Below, piece by piece: positions 32,932-42,497 of a DNA stretch of 57,536 bases. A program made the translations under genes and the position numbers. Numbering within the stretch: position 1 is the stretch's first letter; each line of letters begins with the position of its first letter. The notes under the pieces were generated by a model. The model worked only from the letters and a program-made list of their open reading frames with translations, ran no database searches and had not been told where the DNA came from. The stretch comes from Nitrospira sp. (lineage in GTDB: Bacteria; Nitrospirota; Nitrospiria; Nitrospirales; Nitrospiraceae). The stretch is from assembly GCA_023248215.1 (NCBI GenBank), contig JAHFEW010000014.1:5706-63241 (forward strand). The letters are read 5' to 3'.

Positions 32932-34107
32932 ATGAGCATCCAGACCGTCATCGAACAGAGCAGCCAACCTTCACTCCTCGAAAATCGAAACATCTTGATC
33001 GTGGACGATGAAGAGCCCATTCGCCGGCTGTTGGGTTATCTCCTCGAACCCCATGGGTACCAGGTCACCTTGGCCGGAGAATCCCGTGAGGCTCGTCAAC
33101 GGTTGGAGAAAGGGTCGTATGCCCTGGTGCTGTGCGATGTGAACATGCCGGGCGAGTCCGGTATGGACCTCGTGCGCCACATTCTCGCCCAATATGCCAC
33201 CACGGCCGTCATTATGATTACGGGCCTCGATAGCCCTGTCCTCGCAAACGCGGCGCTGGACATGGGGGCCTTCGGATATGTGATCAAGCCGTTCGAAGCC
33301 AATGAGGTGCTGATCAATGTGGCCAATGCGTTGCGACGACGCAAGTTGGAAATTGAAAACGCCATGCACCGGGAGAATCTTGAAGAAGTCGTCCGGACGC
33401 GGACAATTGCACTACAGCAGGCCCTCGAATGGCTGGAGCGTAGCGAAAAGGAATTGCGCCTCTCTCGCGAAGAAACCATTCAGCGGCTCGCCATCGCCGC
33501 CGAATTTCGCGACAGTTCGACGGCGCAGCATATTCAACGGATGAGCCACTACTGTGAACTGTTGGCTCACCGCTACGGATTGTCCCCCGATCGATGCGAT
33601 CTGATCCGTACCGCCAGCCCCATGCACGACATCGGCAAAATCGGCACCCCAGATCATGTGCTGCTCAAGCCCGGCAAGTTCACCCCGGAAGAGTTCAAGG
33701 TCATTACCCAACATACGGAAATCGGGTACCGCATTTTAGCCGGTTCCGACTCGGAACTGTTGAAGGTCGCCGCGCTCATCGCATGGACTCACCACGAACG
33801 TTACGATGGAACAGGCTACCCGCGCGGACTCGCGGGAGAGGGGATCCCATTAGAAGGACGGATTACCGCCATTGCTGACAACTTCGATGCCCTCACCACT
33901 CAGCGTGTGTACAAACCGGCGTATGACTTTGACCATGCCAAAGACCTCATGCTGAGAGAGCGCGGAAAGCATTTCGACCCCGACCTTCTTGATATCTTCT
34001 TCAACTCCATGGACGATATCAAACGTATCTACGATCAATTTGCAGACCCGAAATGGTTCTCCGCCTCTCGGCACCGTGCTTCCACTCAGGAGCAGGATGA
34101 GGCATGA
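32932..34107 (+). CDS. Response regulator with HD-GYP c-di-GMP phosphodiesterase output (RpfG type)
   Basis: The receiver domain (20-135) has D25/D26, phosphoacceptor Asp69 in CDVNMPGESG and Lys119 in IKPF. A short coiled segment (137-180) links it to an HD-GYP domain whose motifs are complete: HDIGK at 232-236, then HHERYDGTGYP, and ADNFDALTT. It therefore probably degrades cyclic di-GMP when phosphorylated, in contrast to the degenerate HD-GYP-like protein at 19399. No cognate kinase is adjacent. The stop overlaps the start of the next gene (ATGA). Confidence 0.93.
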   Translation: MSIQTVIEQSSQPSLLENRNILIVDDEEPIRRLLGYLLEPHGYQVTLAGESREARQRLEKGSYALVLCDVNMPGESGMDLVRHILAQYATTAVIMITGLDSPVLANAALDMGAFGYVIKPFEANEVLINVANALRRRKLEIENAMHRENLEEVVRTRTIALQQALEWLERSEKELRLSREETIQRLAIAAEFRDSSTAQHIQRMSHYCELLAHRYGLSPDRCDLIRTASPMHDIGKIGTPDHVLLKPGKFTPEEFKVITQHTEIGYRILAGSDSELLKVAALIAWTHHERYDGTGYPRGLAGEGIPLEGRITAIADNFDALTTQRVYKPAYDFDHAKDLMLRERGKHFDPDLLDIFFNSMDDIKRIYDQFADPKWFSASRHRASTQEQDEA

Positions 34108-34601
34108 TGGCAAGTCGCCCACGTAATTGGATCGCCTATCTCTGCGAGCATCTCGCCTCATCCGGCATGATGCCGACATGGGAAGCGGCGACCTATCTGA
34201 CCGACAATTTATTCGGCGACAAGCCCAATCCCCGGCTCCTACGAACCGCCAGCCCATACGAAGACACCACGCAGCTGCTTCACCGTCTGTACCAACCGCT
34301 CGTCGGGGCAGCCACGCGCGACGTACCGCTTCCCGCGGCGTCCATGATTCACGTCTTTACGGATGTCAGCCTTACCGGCAACTCCGCCGTGCTCGTGGTG
34401 TATTTCCCCGAACAGAATCGACCACACCAACTCTTGCTGCTGGATGCGGCCAAGGCGTGGGAATTGGTGTTTGAAAACTCGGACAGGTTCAATGCCTGGG
34501 CGGAGGAACGTTACCGCTGGATCAAGACTTCGCTCGCGAGCGTCACGTCAGGAGCCGCCTCCCCTGCCCTCCCCTCGGCCCTCGAAGTCGTCAAGACCTA
34601 A
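34104..34601 (+). CDS. Conserved-looking hypothetical protein coupled to the HD-GYP regulator
   Basis: The 165-residue product starts in an ATGA overlap with the preceding gene, so translation is coupled. Helical N-terminal part (RNWIAYLCEHLASSGMMPTW, EAATYLTDNLF), then strands with MIHVFTDVSLTGNSAVLVVY and QLLLLDAAKAWELVF, ending in an alanine/serine/proline tail. No cysteine motif, signal peptide or family recognised. Coupling to the regulator suggests a partner in the same signalling path. Confidence 0.75.
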   Translation: MMASRPRNWIAYLCEHLASSGMMPTWEAATYLTDNLFGDKPNPRLLRTASPYEDTTQLLHRLYQPLVGAATRDVPLPAASMIHVFTDVSLTGNSAVLVVYFPEQNRPHQLLLLDAAKAWELVFENSDRFNAWAEERYRWIKTSLASVTSGAASPALPSALEVVKT

Positions 34602-34667
34602 CCGCAACCTCAAAGTCGCGGTCCTCGTTGATCACCCTTCGTATTTCATCGGGACCAGCCGCGTAAG

Positions 34668-34685
34668 GACGAGATACGCTTCACG
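34668..34685 (-). repeat. CGTGAAGCGTATCTCGTC motif at the metH stop codon
   Basis: On the minus strand the metH stop codon TGA (34683-34681) is part of CGTGAAGCGTATCTCGTC, an exact 18-base copy of 6721-6738; 16 of these bases recur at 699-715. All three lie at gene 3' ends. Confidence 0.65.
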
Positions 34686-37600
34686 AAGAGGTGTCGTAGT
34701 TCAGATTCGGCGCAAGCCACCGCTCGACTTCGCTCACGGGTAGTTTCTTACGAGAGGCGTAGTCATCCACCTGGTCGCGGTTGATCTTTCCCACCGCAAA
34801 ATATTTGGCCTGCGGATGTGCGAAATAAAGCCCGCTCACCGATGCCGCCGGCAACATCGCAAATGATTCCGTCAGGGTAACCCCGCATCGGGCCTCGGCG
34901 CCCAGCAAGTCGAACAACGTCCGCTTCTCGGTGTGGTCCGGACAAGCAGGATAGCCGGGAGCCGGACGGATACCGCGATACCGCTCGCGGATCATGTCCT
35001 CGTGCGTGAGGTCCTCCGCCTTTCCATATCCCCACTCAAGTCGGACTTTTTTATGCAGCCATTCGGCGAAGGCTTCCGCCAGCCGGTCCGCCAGCGCCTT
35101 CGTCATGATGGAGTTGTAATCGTCGTGATCCTTTTCGTACTTCGCGCAAAGCGCCTCAACACCGATGCCGGCGGTGACCGCAAACGCCCCCACGTGGTCG
35201 GCTCGTCGAGATTCTTTTGTGGCGATAAAGTCTGCCAATGCCAGGTTGAACTGGTCGGCGGGCTTGTCCATCTGCTGTCGGAGGGTATGAAAGGTGGCCT
35301 GGACGTCCCGGCGCTCCTGATCTCTGTACAGCTCGATATCGTCGCCCACGCTATGAGCAGGAAAGAATCCGTACACGCCTCGGGCGGTCAACAATTCACC
35401 GCGGATGATTTCCTCTAGCAACGCCTGCGCGTCCTCGAAAAGTTCCTTGGCCTTTGGACCCACCGTGGCGTCTTCAAAAATGCCGGGGTAGCGTCCCCGT
35501 AATTCCCACGTGTGAAAGAACGGCGACCAATCGATGAAGGGCACTAACTCGCGCAATGGTAAGCGATCGATGCTGCGCACGCCGGTAAAAGAGGGGGTGG
35601 GAATATCGATGGTCCCCCAGTCGGTCGGCAGCCGATGCTTCCTTGCTTCTGTCAGGCTGCGGAGGACTTTCGGACCACGGTCCTGATGTGCCTGCCGCAC
35701 CCGATCGTAATCGGCACGAACGGTATCGGCGAAGCTCTCCCGTTGCTGCTCATTGATCAGGCTGCCCACGACACCGACCGCACGCGACGCATCGAGCACA
35801 TGCACGGTTGCGTGGCGATACGCGGGGGCAATTTTGACGGCGGTGTGGGCCTTGCTGGTCGTCGCTCCGCCGATCAGCAGGGGGAGCTCAAACCCCTGAC
35901 GCGTCATCTCCTTGGCCACATGCACCATTTCATCCAACGACGGGGTAATCAGCCCGCTCAGTCCGACGATATCGGCCTGCTGCTCACGGGCCGTCGCCAG
36001 AATTTTTTCGCAAGACACCATCACGCCAAGATCAATCACATCATAATTATTACATCCCAATACGACACCCACGATGTTCTTGCCGATATCATGCACATCG
36101 CCCTTGACGGTCGCGAGCAGAACCTTCCCGTTGGCGCGAGAGGTGCCCAATCGTTGCTTTTCAGCTTCCATAAACGGCATGAGATAGGCTACCGCCTTCT
36201 TCATTACGCGGGCGCTCTTCACCACTTGAGGCAAAAACATTTTCCCCGACCCGAAAAGATCGCCGACCACATTCATACCCGCCATCAACGGTCCCTCGAT
36301 GACGTCGAGCGGCCTGGTGGTCTTCTGCCTCGCCTCCTCCACATCCTGATCGATGTAGTCCGTTAACCCCTTCACCAGCGCATGCGCCAACCGCTCCTCG
36401 ACAGGCCGGGTGCGCCACTCGTCGTCCTTGACGACCGCCTTCCCCTTCTGCTTGACCGTTTCGGCAAAGGTGACCAGCCGTTCCGTCGCATCCGGTCGGC
36501 GGTTCAACAGCACATCCTCCACCAGCGCCAGCAGATCCTTGGGGATTTCCTCGTACACGGCCAACTGCCCCGCATTGACGATCCCCATGTCGAGGCCCGC
36601 CTGAATCGCATGATAGAGAAACGCGGCATGCATCGCTTCACGCACGACGTTGTTGCCGCGGAACGAGAAAGAGATATTACTGACTCCGCCGCTGACCTTG
36701 GCCAGCGGCAGATGCTGTTTGATCCACCGGGTCGCCTCAATGAAGTCGACCGCGTAATTATTGTGCTCCTCGAGTCCCGTCGCGACGGTCAGGATGTTCG
36801 GATCGAAAATAATGTCCTGCGGCGGCACCCCGACCTGGTCCGTGAGCAGCCGGTACGAGCGTTCGCAGATCTCGATGCGTCGCGCCACGGAGTCGGCCTG
36901 ACCACGTTCATCGAACGCCATGACCACCATGGCCGCGCCATAGCGGCGAATGAGCCGCGCCTGATCGAGAAACTTCGCCTCACCTTCCTTCAGGCTGATC
37001 GAGTTGACGATCCCCTTGCCTTGCATATTCTGGAGGCCGGTTTCGATGACTTCCCACTTCGAACTGTCCACCATGATCGGCACGCGGGCAATGTCCGACT
37101 CCGCCGCCAGGAGGCGCAGGAACTTTTCCATGGCCGCCTTGGAATCAAGCAACCCCTCATCCATGTTGATGTCGATGATTTGTGCGCCGCCTTCGGCCTG
37201 CTGGCGCGCCACGGTCAAGGCCTTGTCATAGTCGCCGGCTAGAATCAGCTTGGAAAACGCCGGTGACCCGGTAATGTTCGTCCGTTCGCCGATGTTGACG
37301 AAATTCGACTCGGGCCGCACGGTCAGCGCTTCGAGACCGCTGAGTCGCAGGAACGGCTCGACCTTGGAGGACTGCCGGGGAGGCAGTCCCCGCACCGCCG
37401 CGGCAATCGCACGGATATGGTCTGGTGTCGTCCCGCAACAGCCGCCCACGATGTTCAGCCAACCGTTGTCGGCCCACTCCCGCAACTGCGGCGCCAGCGA
37501 CTCTGGGGTTTCAGGAAATCCTGTCGGGAGCAAAGGATTGGGCAACCCTGCATTGGGATGACTGCTCACGGCGATCGGCGCAATTTGCGACAGTTCTTCG

Positions 37601-38370
37601 ATCAGCGGCCGCATCTCCTTCGGCCCCAACGCACAGTTCATTCCCACACTGAGCAATGGAACATGCGAAATGGAATTCCAGAACCCTTCGACCGTCTGCC
37701 CTGAAAACCCGCGATTGCTTCCAGCCTGAATGAAGGTCACGGAGGCCATGATAGGCACCTGTCGCGCTCCTTCCGCGAACAGTTGCTGGATCGCAAAAAA
37801 TGCCGCCTTGGCGTTCAGGGTGTCGAAGATGGTCTCGACCAGCAGCACATCCACTCCGCCGTCCAGCAAGCCCCGCACCTGATCGCCGTAGGCTCGCACC
37901 AATTCTTGATAGGTGATACCGCGAGCCGCCGCGTCATTGGAATCCGTGGAGACTGAAGATGTCTTGGTCGTCGGGCCGATCGCACCGGCGACAAAACAGC
38001 GGCGTGCCGGCTGGGCTGCCATGACTTGCACCACGGCCCGCCGGGCGCATTCGGCGCCGGCTTTCGACAGCTCATACCCCAGGTTGTCCATGCCGTAGTC
38101 AGCGAGCGACACGGATTGAGAGTTAAAGGTATTCGTCTCGACAATATCCGCCCCGGCCTCGAGATACTGCCGATGGATCTCCTCGATGACGGCCGGTTGG
38201 GTAACGTTCAGGAGATCGTTGTGGCCCTTGAGATCTTTATTCCAATTTTTAAAGCGTTCCCCGCGAAACGCGGCTTCGTCCAGCTTATAACGCTGGATCA
38301 TCGTGCCCATGGCACCATCCAAAATCAGGAGGCGCTCTCGCAACAGGTCGCGAATTTCTGGCTCCGGCAT
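34681..38370 (-). CDS. metH: Cobalamin-dependent methionine synthase
   Basis: MetH transfers a methyl group from 5-methyltetrahydrofolate to homocysteine through methylcobalamin. All four modules are present in 1229 residues: homocysteine-binding (zinc cysteines C246, C311, C312 in MNCALG and GGCCGTT), pterin-binding (from about 350, [13 protein letters not shown]), cobalamin-binding with the axial-ligand motif [11 protein letters not shown] near 757-767, and the SAM-dependent reactivation domain ending with [15 protein letters not shown]. The length is normal. I see no clear cobalamin or SAM riboswitch in the short 38371-38494 leader. It ends at the repeated 18-base motif. Confidence 0.97.
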   Translation of the reverse strand: MPEPEIRDLLRERLLILDGAMGTMIQRYKLDEAAFRGERFKNWNKDLKGHNDLLNVTQPAVIEEIHRQYLEAGADIVETNTFNSQSVSLADYGMDNLGYELSKAGAECARRAVVQVMAAQPARRCFVAGAIGPTTKTSSVSTDSNDAAARGITYQELVRAYGDQVRGLLDGGVDVLLVETIFDTLNAKAAFFAIQQLFAEGARQVPIMASVTFIQAGSNRGFSGQTVEGFWNSISHVPLLSVGMNCALGPKEMRPLIEELSQIAPIAVSSHPNAGLPNPLLPTGFPETPESLAPQLREWADNGWLNIVGGCCGTTPDHIRAIAAAVRGLPPRQSSKVEPFLRLSGLEALTVRPESNFVNIGERTNITGSPAFSKLILAGDYDKALTVARQQAEGGAQIIDINMDEGLLDSKAAMEKFLRLLAAESDIARVPIMVDSSKWEVIETGLQNMQGKGIVNSISLKEGEAKFLDQARLIRRYGAAMVVMAFDERGQADSVARRIEICERSYRLLTDQVGVPPQDIIFDPNILTVATGLEEHNNYAVDFIEATRWIKQHLPLAKVSGGVSNISFSFRGNNVVREAMHAAFLYHAIQAGLDMGIVNAGQLAVYEEIPKDLLALVEDVLLNRRPDATERLVTFAETVKQKGKAVVKDDEWRTRPVEERLAHALVKGLTDYIDQDVEEARQKTTRPLDVIEGPLMAGMNVVGDLFGSGKMFLPQVVKSARVMKKAVAYLMPFMEAEKQRLGTSRANGKVLLATVKGDVHDIGKNIVGVVLGCNNYDVIDLGVMVSCEKILATAREQQADIVGLSGLITPSLDEMVHVAKEMTRQGFELPLLIGGATTSKAHTAVKIAPAYRHATVHVLDASRAVGVVGSLINEQQRESFADTVRADYDRVRQAHQDRGPKVLRSLTEARKHRLPTDWGTIDIPTPSFTGVRSIDRLPLRELVPFIDWSPFFHTWELRGRYPGIFEDATVGPKAKELFEDAQALLEEIIRGELLTARGVYGFFPAHSVGDDIELYRDQERRDVQATFHTLRQQMDKPADQFNLALADFIATKESRRADHVGAFAVTAGIGVEALCAKYEKDHDDYNSIMTKALADRLAEAFAEWLHKKVRLEWGYGKAEDLTHEDMIRERYRGIRPAPGYPACPDHTEKRTLFDLLGAEARCGVTLTESFAMLPAASVSGLYFAHPQAKYFAVGKINRDQVDDYASRKKLPVSEVERWLAPNLNYDTSS

Positions 38371-38494
38371 GACTACCTATGTCTTTCTGTCACCGAGTGC
38401 CAGGCGTACAGTCGACTGCCTCGATGACTCGCAATGGAGCGGTCATCATATCGGGAACGGACTTTTTACGGCAAGTCATTGCTGGTTCCGTACC

Positions 38495-38523
38495 TTGACA
38501 TTGACTACCCTGGCCGATACGAT
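38495..38523 (+). promoter_or_regulatory. Sigma-70 promoter for the 38560 gene
   Basis: Consensus TTGACA (38495-38500), 17-base spacer, TACGAT (38518-38523), about 30 bases before the ATG at 38560. Confidence 0.65.
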
Positions 38524-38559
38524 GCCGCACATTGTCTGGCTCGAGCCTGAGTCACCCCT

Positions 38560-39339
38560 ATGGCGCATCAGACAGTCACCCGCCTGTTCATCGTGATTCT
38601 CTTCTGCGTGAGCTTCGTCCGGCAGGGACTCGCTCCCACCTGGGCCGGTCCCTATTTTGACGATGGGTACCTCGGGCTCACACAAACCGAACTGCACGCG
38701 AAACTCGGTCTGCCGCAGGCCGTGCGGGACCGCAAGTCCGCTTTGCGTGTCTTCACCTACTATCCGATCGGGGATTGGGATCAGTACTTCAAGAAGGTGG
38801 TGTCGCCCGAAAACGGAGAAGACGTCTATACCTTCAAACGTGACGGCGTCGACGTTCGTTACTCGTTCAGCTACACTTTTGATCCGAATGACCACAACGA
38901 GCAGCGGCCGCTCTTCGTTCGTCTCGTGGATATCGAATTCACGCCTCCGGTACCGCTGAACAAGATTCCCGAGTTCGTCCCGGAATTCAAGCCGTCTGAT
39001 GACACAACCGCGCCGGTCTTCCGATCCAACATCATGTTGTTATTCTTTACCGGGACTCCCTCGGCAGACGCACGCTTTATTGTGAAGGAAAAGGGAAAGG
39101 ACTCACTCGACTGGTCGCTCGCGTTTCAGATGTTCGCTCTGCAGGGATTACCCGATCCGCTGACGTCGAAGGCCCCCATCGATCGTATGGAGATCAGCGC
39201 CCAGAGCCTGCCGCTGGTCAAGATGCGCCTGCGAAACACGCATGACCCTGTCCTCAATCCCTATTCCAAAGCCTTTGCGCAACAGCCGCCACCCGCACCG
39301 GCGGTAAGGAAGATCCCGGTTCCCAAATATGCGGACTAG
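38560..39339 (+). CDS. Secreted protein of unknown function
   Basis: The 259-residue precursor has a signal peptide (LFIVILFCVSFVRQG) with likely cleavage near AWA-GPYFD. The mature part begins GYLGLTQTELHAKLGLPQAV, recalling the SmpA/BamE-type G-x-T-x-x-E-(hydrophobic)-x-x-x-L-G-x-P start, and contains FTYYPIGDWDQYFKKV and a long linker EFVPEFKPSDDTTAPVF. A PPPAP segment precedes the end. No family can be named with confidence. It has a consensus promoter but no ribosome-binding site. It converges with the next gene with 6 bases between stops. Confidence 0.75.
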   Translation: MAHQTVTRLFIVILFCVSFVRQGLAPTWAGPYFDDGYLGLTQTELHAKLGLPQAVRDRKSALRVFTYYPIGDWDQYFKKVVSPENGEDVYTFKRDGVDVRYSFSYTFDPNDHNEQRPLFVRLVDIEFTPPVPLNKIPEFVPEFKPSDDTTAPVFRSNIMLLFFTGTPSADARFIVKEKGKDSLDWSLAFQMFALQGLPDPLTSKAPIDRMEISAQSLPLVKMRLRNTHDPVLNPYSKAFAQQPPPAPAVRKIPVPKYAD

Positions 39340-39345
39340 CAAGCT

Positions 39346-40002
39346 TTACCGGGTGGATTGTTCGGCTTGATCCAGCTGGCGAGTTGTTCGTTCGTCCTGC
39401 AAGCGATAACTCTGCTCGGTCTTGGTTTTCATCTGCCCCATGATGTTCCCCGTTGCCGGCTCCGATACCTGCTGTGAAGAACCGGCCATACCACCAGCCG
39501 ACGGCACGTTCCTAACATACATCTGGTACACCGCGGCCACGCAGACCAACACCAGCAGGAATTTGCACAGGAGGCGCACGGCAGGATTGGAGCTGAGTAC
39601 CATCAAGACCAGCAGCATCACCCCGCAGGCACCCGCCACGATGACGACCGCAGTTTGATGGGGCGTAAGTCCCTTGATCGGATGCGATGAAACCTTTTGC
39701 GCGACCGCCGCCAGAATATCTTCCAACACTCCTGAGGAAGCCGAGGACCTACGCACCATCGTGTCCGTCCCTGACGTGGTCGCCCCGGATGCCGGGGACT
39801 CCCCGCTGGCGACCGTCCGTACGCGCCCGCGATACTCAGCCGGCACCTGCTCCAGGTTATCAGTCAACACGGCTTGCCCCTGCGCATCGGTGTAGACATA
39901 GAGACCACCCGCCTCCACGCAAGTCCCGGCCTGCCAGATCAGACAGAACCCTGCCATGAGCCACGCCGCACGTCGAGTCTTAGCCCGGAACGATTGTCCC
40001 AT
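39346..40002 (-). CDS. DUF4124-domain membrane protein
   Basis: I chose ATG 40002, with ggaggag upstream, over an upstream in-frame GTG. The 218-residue protein has a signal peptide or anchor (AWLMAGFCLIWQAGTCVEA), then a DUF4124 segment GLYVYTDAQGQAVLTDNLEQ, where secreted proteins commonly have Y-x-Y-x-D-x-x-G-x-x-x-x-T-D. Two membrane helices follow at about 120-165 (AVVIVAGACGVMLLVLMVL; LLCKFLLVLVCVAAVYQMYV), and the end is a glutamine-rich helix. Function unknown; an envelope role is likely. Confidence 0.8.
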   Translation of the reverse strand: MGQSFRAKTRRAAWLMAGFCLIWQAGTCVEAGGLYVYTDAQGQAVLTDNLEQVPAEYRGRVRTVASGESPASGATTSGTDTMVRRSSASSGVLEDILAAVAQKVSSHPIKGLTPHQTAVVIVAGACGVMLLVLMVLSSNPAVRLLCKFLLVLVCVAAVYQMYVRNVPSAGGMAGSSQQVSEPATGNIMGQMKTKTEQSYRLQDERTTRQLDQAEQSTR

Positions 40003-40174
40003 AGTCGGCTCCTCCACCAGTCTTCACTCAAGCATAGCAGGTCGGAGTCCGGCCCAGAGTCGGGAAGTGCTCGCGCCATGGGCCTTTCCGATCCCTTGAC
40101 GGACTGAAAAACGATTGTTTAGCATGCGGACGTGCCTGTGGTCTTCTCGACGGTTCGATGACGGAAGGATATTT

Positions 40175-40627
40175 GTGACTGATCAGACAGCCTCTGCCAC
40201 TCCCGTTTCCCCCATACCTCCGAAGGCGGAACCCACGCCCTTCATCCGCCAACGGCCGGTCCGGATCATTATCCATACGTTCCTGGCACTCTTCGTCGTC
40301 AGCCTGATCGCCTTTCGCTTCGTACCCGGCTGGCTGGATCCCGACTTTTCCAAGCACATCGAAGGCCATCGTGTGATGGTGGGCATGGACCGCCAACAGG
40401 TCCTCAAGGCCTGGGGTTCACCGAATACGATGAACGTGTCGCACACCAGCGACGGTCTGCGGCGTGAAGAATGGGTTTTTGAGGATTGGGAAAGCCCAGC
40501 AGTGGTCAAACACCGCTATCTCTATTTCGAAGAAGGGAAGTTAATCGGCGGGCATTTTTCGGGATCGGATGTGCGCCTGCCACTCCCCTCTGCTCCCGAG
40601 ATGGTCAAGCCTAAGGGTCACCCCTAA
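40175..40627 (+). CDS. Membrane-anchored SmpA/OmlA-like small domain protein
   Basis: GTG 40175 follows ggaagga, so the product is 150 residues; the frame is open further upstream. A proline-rich start leads to one membrane helix (IIIHTFLALFVVSLIAF). The outer domain contains VMVGMDRQQVLKAWGSPNTM, then REEWVFEDW and YLYFEEGKLIG: the G-M-x-x-x-x-V-x-x-x-x-G-x-P pattern of SmpA/BamE-like domains. These help outer-membrane assembly in other proteins. The stop codon TAA abuts copy F of the dispersed element. A TTGACG box lies at 40096. Confidence 0.75.
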   Translation: MTDQTASATPVSPIPPKAEPTPFIRQRPVRIIIHTFLALFVVSLIAFRFVPGWLDPDFSKHIEGHRVMVGMDRQQVLKAWGSPNTMNVSHTSDGLRREEWVFEDWESPAVVKHRYLYFEEGKLIGGHFSGSDVRLPLPSAPEMVKPKGHP

Positions 40628-40799
40628 CAGGGCGTTGAAAAGGACCGCCAGCATCGTTCTCGCATCATTCAGACCCTCAACGTACCGCGCATGGGAAGGA
40701 GCCTGTCTCGGCAGGCGCGGGTGGGGCGGGTAAGAATATGACGCCTCGGCCCTTCATTCGCTGCGGCCTTGCTGGACGGCCTTTTTGAACACCCTGCGG
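40625..40799 (-). repeat. Dispersed CAGGATGG element, long copy F, reversed
   Basis: Starts directly at the stop codon: taa, then cagggcgttgaaaaggaccg. The other end is gacggcctttttgaacaccc at 40776-40795. The inside, read in reverse, shows gttctcgcatcattcagacc (the gagcgatgcgagaac block), gcctgtctcggcaggc and gctgcggcc. Orientation is opposite to copies B, D, E and G. Confidence 0.75.
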
Positions 40800-40881
40800 A
40801 CACTTCGATAGACACCGCAGCCAGGTGCTACCTTTCCTATCAAGTTGGCTCACAGATAGTTCTTCAGCAACCTCCTAGCGG

Positions 40882-41151
40882 TCATTCCGTCTCCTCAGTC
40901 GCTTCACGAATCTGAAGAGCGAGGCGGCTTAAGAGAATCTCGGCCCGCTCCTTCTCACCCTCTGCCACCATCACCCGGCTGCACAACAAGGATACCCCGG
41001 GATACAGCGCCCCGATGTGCTCGTGATGCACGACATAGAGAATGCCGTTGCCGTCAAGCAGGCTCTTGATGAGTGCCAGTTCGCCGACATCCCCCGGCTC
41101 GCACAAAGTCACCAGCTTCGCAGAACTCGAACGGGTGTTTCGCTGCATCAC
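40882..41151 (-). CDS. DUF2007-family small protein (putative signal-transducing)
   Basis: The 89-residue product carries the DUF2007 pattern: VTLCEPGDVGELALIKSLLD, then GNGILYVVHHEHIGALYPG and VMVAEGEKERAEILLSRL. DUF2007 proteins have a single small alpha/beta domain, possibly metal- or ligand-binding, with no proven function. It stands alone. The following gap (41152-41412) shows no gene. Confidence 0.8.
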   Translation of the reverse strand: MMQRNTRSSSAKLVTLCEPGDVGELALIKSLLDGNGILYVVHHEHIGALYPGVSLLCSRVMVAEGEKERAEILLSRLALQIREATEETE

Positions 41152-41412
41152 TGTCGACCTCCCGGTGAGCGGTTCATCGCGCCTGATGGGCCAGGCTTGC
41201 CAGGAACCGGTCTGTCAGCTGGTGGACAGTGCGCGATTCATTGCAATTATGTCGGATGGTTAATACACTGCCCTATGGGAACACCACGGCCGCCCGCGGA
41301 GACGTTTATTGCGACACCCATCACTTCGGATGCGAACGGCCGGTCGTGAGCGAGGGGCGATCGGGTGAGAGTCTACGCTCCTCGGCGTCGTCGAGAGCCT
41401 GATCTCTACGGG

Positions 41413-41697
41413 CTAGGGGGTCTCGGTAATCTGCACGCGCCGGTCCTTCCCGGCGCCCCCGGACACGGTCAAGACTCGCTTCCACTCGCGCACTTGATAG
41501 ATCGCCCAGGCCTGGGGCTGGTCTTTGTAGAACGCATCCGGATCCTCACCCGAGGCATTGAGATAGATCGGTTCCGTAAATCCTTCGTCCAAGACATAGT
41601 CCAACAGGCAGTCGGTCGTAAACCCCTTGCCACGCAACGCCACTTCGGCAAGGAAGTTGAGAATCTGGTCGGAGTCTTGAATGGTAATGGGTTTCAT
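41413..41697 (-). CDS. Small conserved-looking hypothetical protein
   Basis: Starting at ATG 41697 the product has 94 residues: MKPITIQDSDQILNFLAEVA, a strand with FTTDCLLDYVLDEGF and YLNASGEDPDAFYK, and a C-terminal strand REWKRVLTVSGG. The gene starts 47 bases from the divergent CADD-like gene, with no obvious ribosome-binding site. No family recognised; the compact acidic helix-strand layout looks like a real globular domain. Confidence 0.65.
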   Translation of the reverse strand: MKPITIQDSDQILNFLAEVALRGKGFTTDCLLDYVLDEGFTEPIYLNASGEDPDAFYKDQPQAWAIYQVREWKRVLTVSGGAGKDRRVQITETP

Positions 41698-41744
41698 ATG
41701 ATCGGTGGCTGATTGTAGCCAGTGAGAAAGAAGGAAGGCAAGGC

Positions 41745-42497
41745 ATGGCACAGAACAGATTGATCCGAACCCAATTTCTGGAGCGCCTGTTGGCCGTCAT
41801 GGACCGCAAGCACCACTGGGCTTGGCCGGTCATCATGGGGCCTGGAATCACGAAAGCCCAACTGAAGCTTCACTACCAGCAGGAATTTCTCGTCTATGTT
41901 CGGGACTTTCCCGTGTTCTTGGCCCGCGTACATGGCCAGAACCCGCCGTCCGACGTCCGACGGATGTTGGCGGAAAATATTTACGAGGAAGATACCGGCG
42001 GCCTTTCCTTCGGCCGGTCCCACCCTGAATTGTTCAATGAGATGATGCGTGGGCTGGGCTTCGACAGCGAAGCGTTTCAGGCTGCCAAACTTCTTCCTGC
42101 GAGCGCACGGTACCGCACGTGGCTGGAGAAGGTCACGGCCAGCCGCGATTGGGTCGTCGGTGCAGCCGCCCTGGCAGTGTTTGTCGAGGGCAGTATCAAA
42201 GATCGCCAGGAGATTCAGGAACCATCCAAGCCAAAAACCGACGCAGAGATTGAGGCCTATGTCGACGCCCATCCCCTCATTCGTCACCATGGCATCGATA
42301 GGCGGAACATGGATTTGATTCGCGCGCATCAAAAGGTCGAAGCCGGGCACCGCCAAGACGCCTACACCATGGTGGTCAACTATGCCGAAACCAAGAGCCG
42401 GCAAAATGCGGTCTTGGCTTGTGTCGCGCAGGGACTCACGTTGTGGATGAAATACCGTGACAGCGTCGCCAAAGCCTGCAACCTGAAAAAGCCATGA
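41745..42497 (+). CDS. CADD/PqqC-like heme-oxygenase-fold diiron protein
   Basis: The 250-residue helical protein has the pattern of PqqC/TenA/CADD relatives: AWPVIMGPGITKAQLKLHYQ, then FPVFLARVHGQ, NIYEEDTGGLSFGRSHPELF (metal-ligand-type E and H) and RHHGIDRRNMDLIRAHQ (H and D ligands). Members of this group include CADD-like proteins, which make p-aminobenzoate by self-sacrificing a tyrosine using a dimetal site and O2, and PqqC. A pABA role in this organism is inferred. The stop overlaps the ATG of the FGE-like gene (ATGA), so the pair is translationally coupled. Confidence 0.8.
   Translation: MAQNRLIRTQFLERLLAVMDRKHHWAWPVIMGPGITKAQLKLHYQQEFLVYVRDFPVFLARVHGQNPPSDVRRMLAENIYEEDTGGLSFGRSHPELFNEMMRGLGFDSEAFQAAKLLPASARYRTWLEKVTASRDWVVGAAALAVFVEGSIKDRQEIQEPSKPKTDAEIEAYVDAHPLIRHHGIDRRNMDLIRAHQKVEAGHRQDAYTMVVNYAETKSRQNAVLACVAQGLTLWMKYRDSVAKACNLKKP

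Noticed and set aside
37417-37704. Plus-strand open frames inside metH
   Set aside because: GC-rich codons keep the opposite strand open; MetH is complete and full-length on the minus strand.
38371-38494. Possible cobalamin or SAM riboswitch upstream of metH
   Set aside because: I looked for B12-box-like and SAM-box elements on the minus strand and found none; the leader is too short for a full cobalamin riboswitch.
41017-41349. Plus-strand frame opposite the DUF2007 gene
   Set aside because: No ribosome-binding site and no pattern; the DUF2007 gene on the other strand explains the coding signal.
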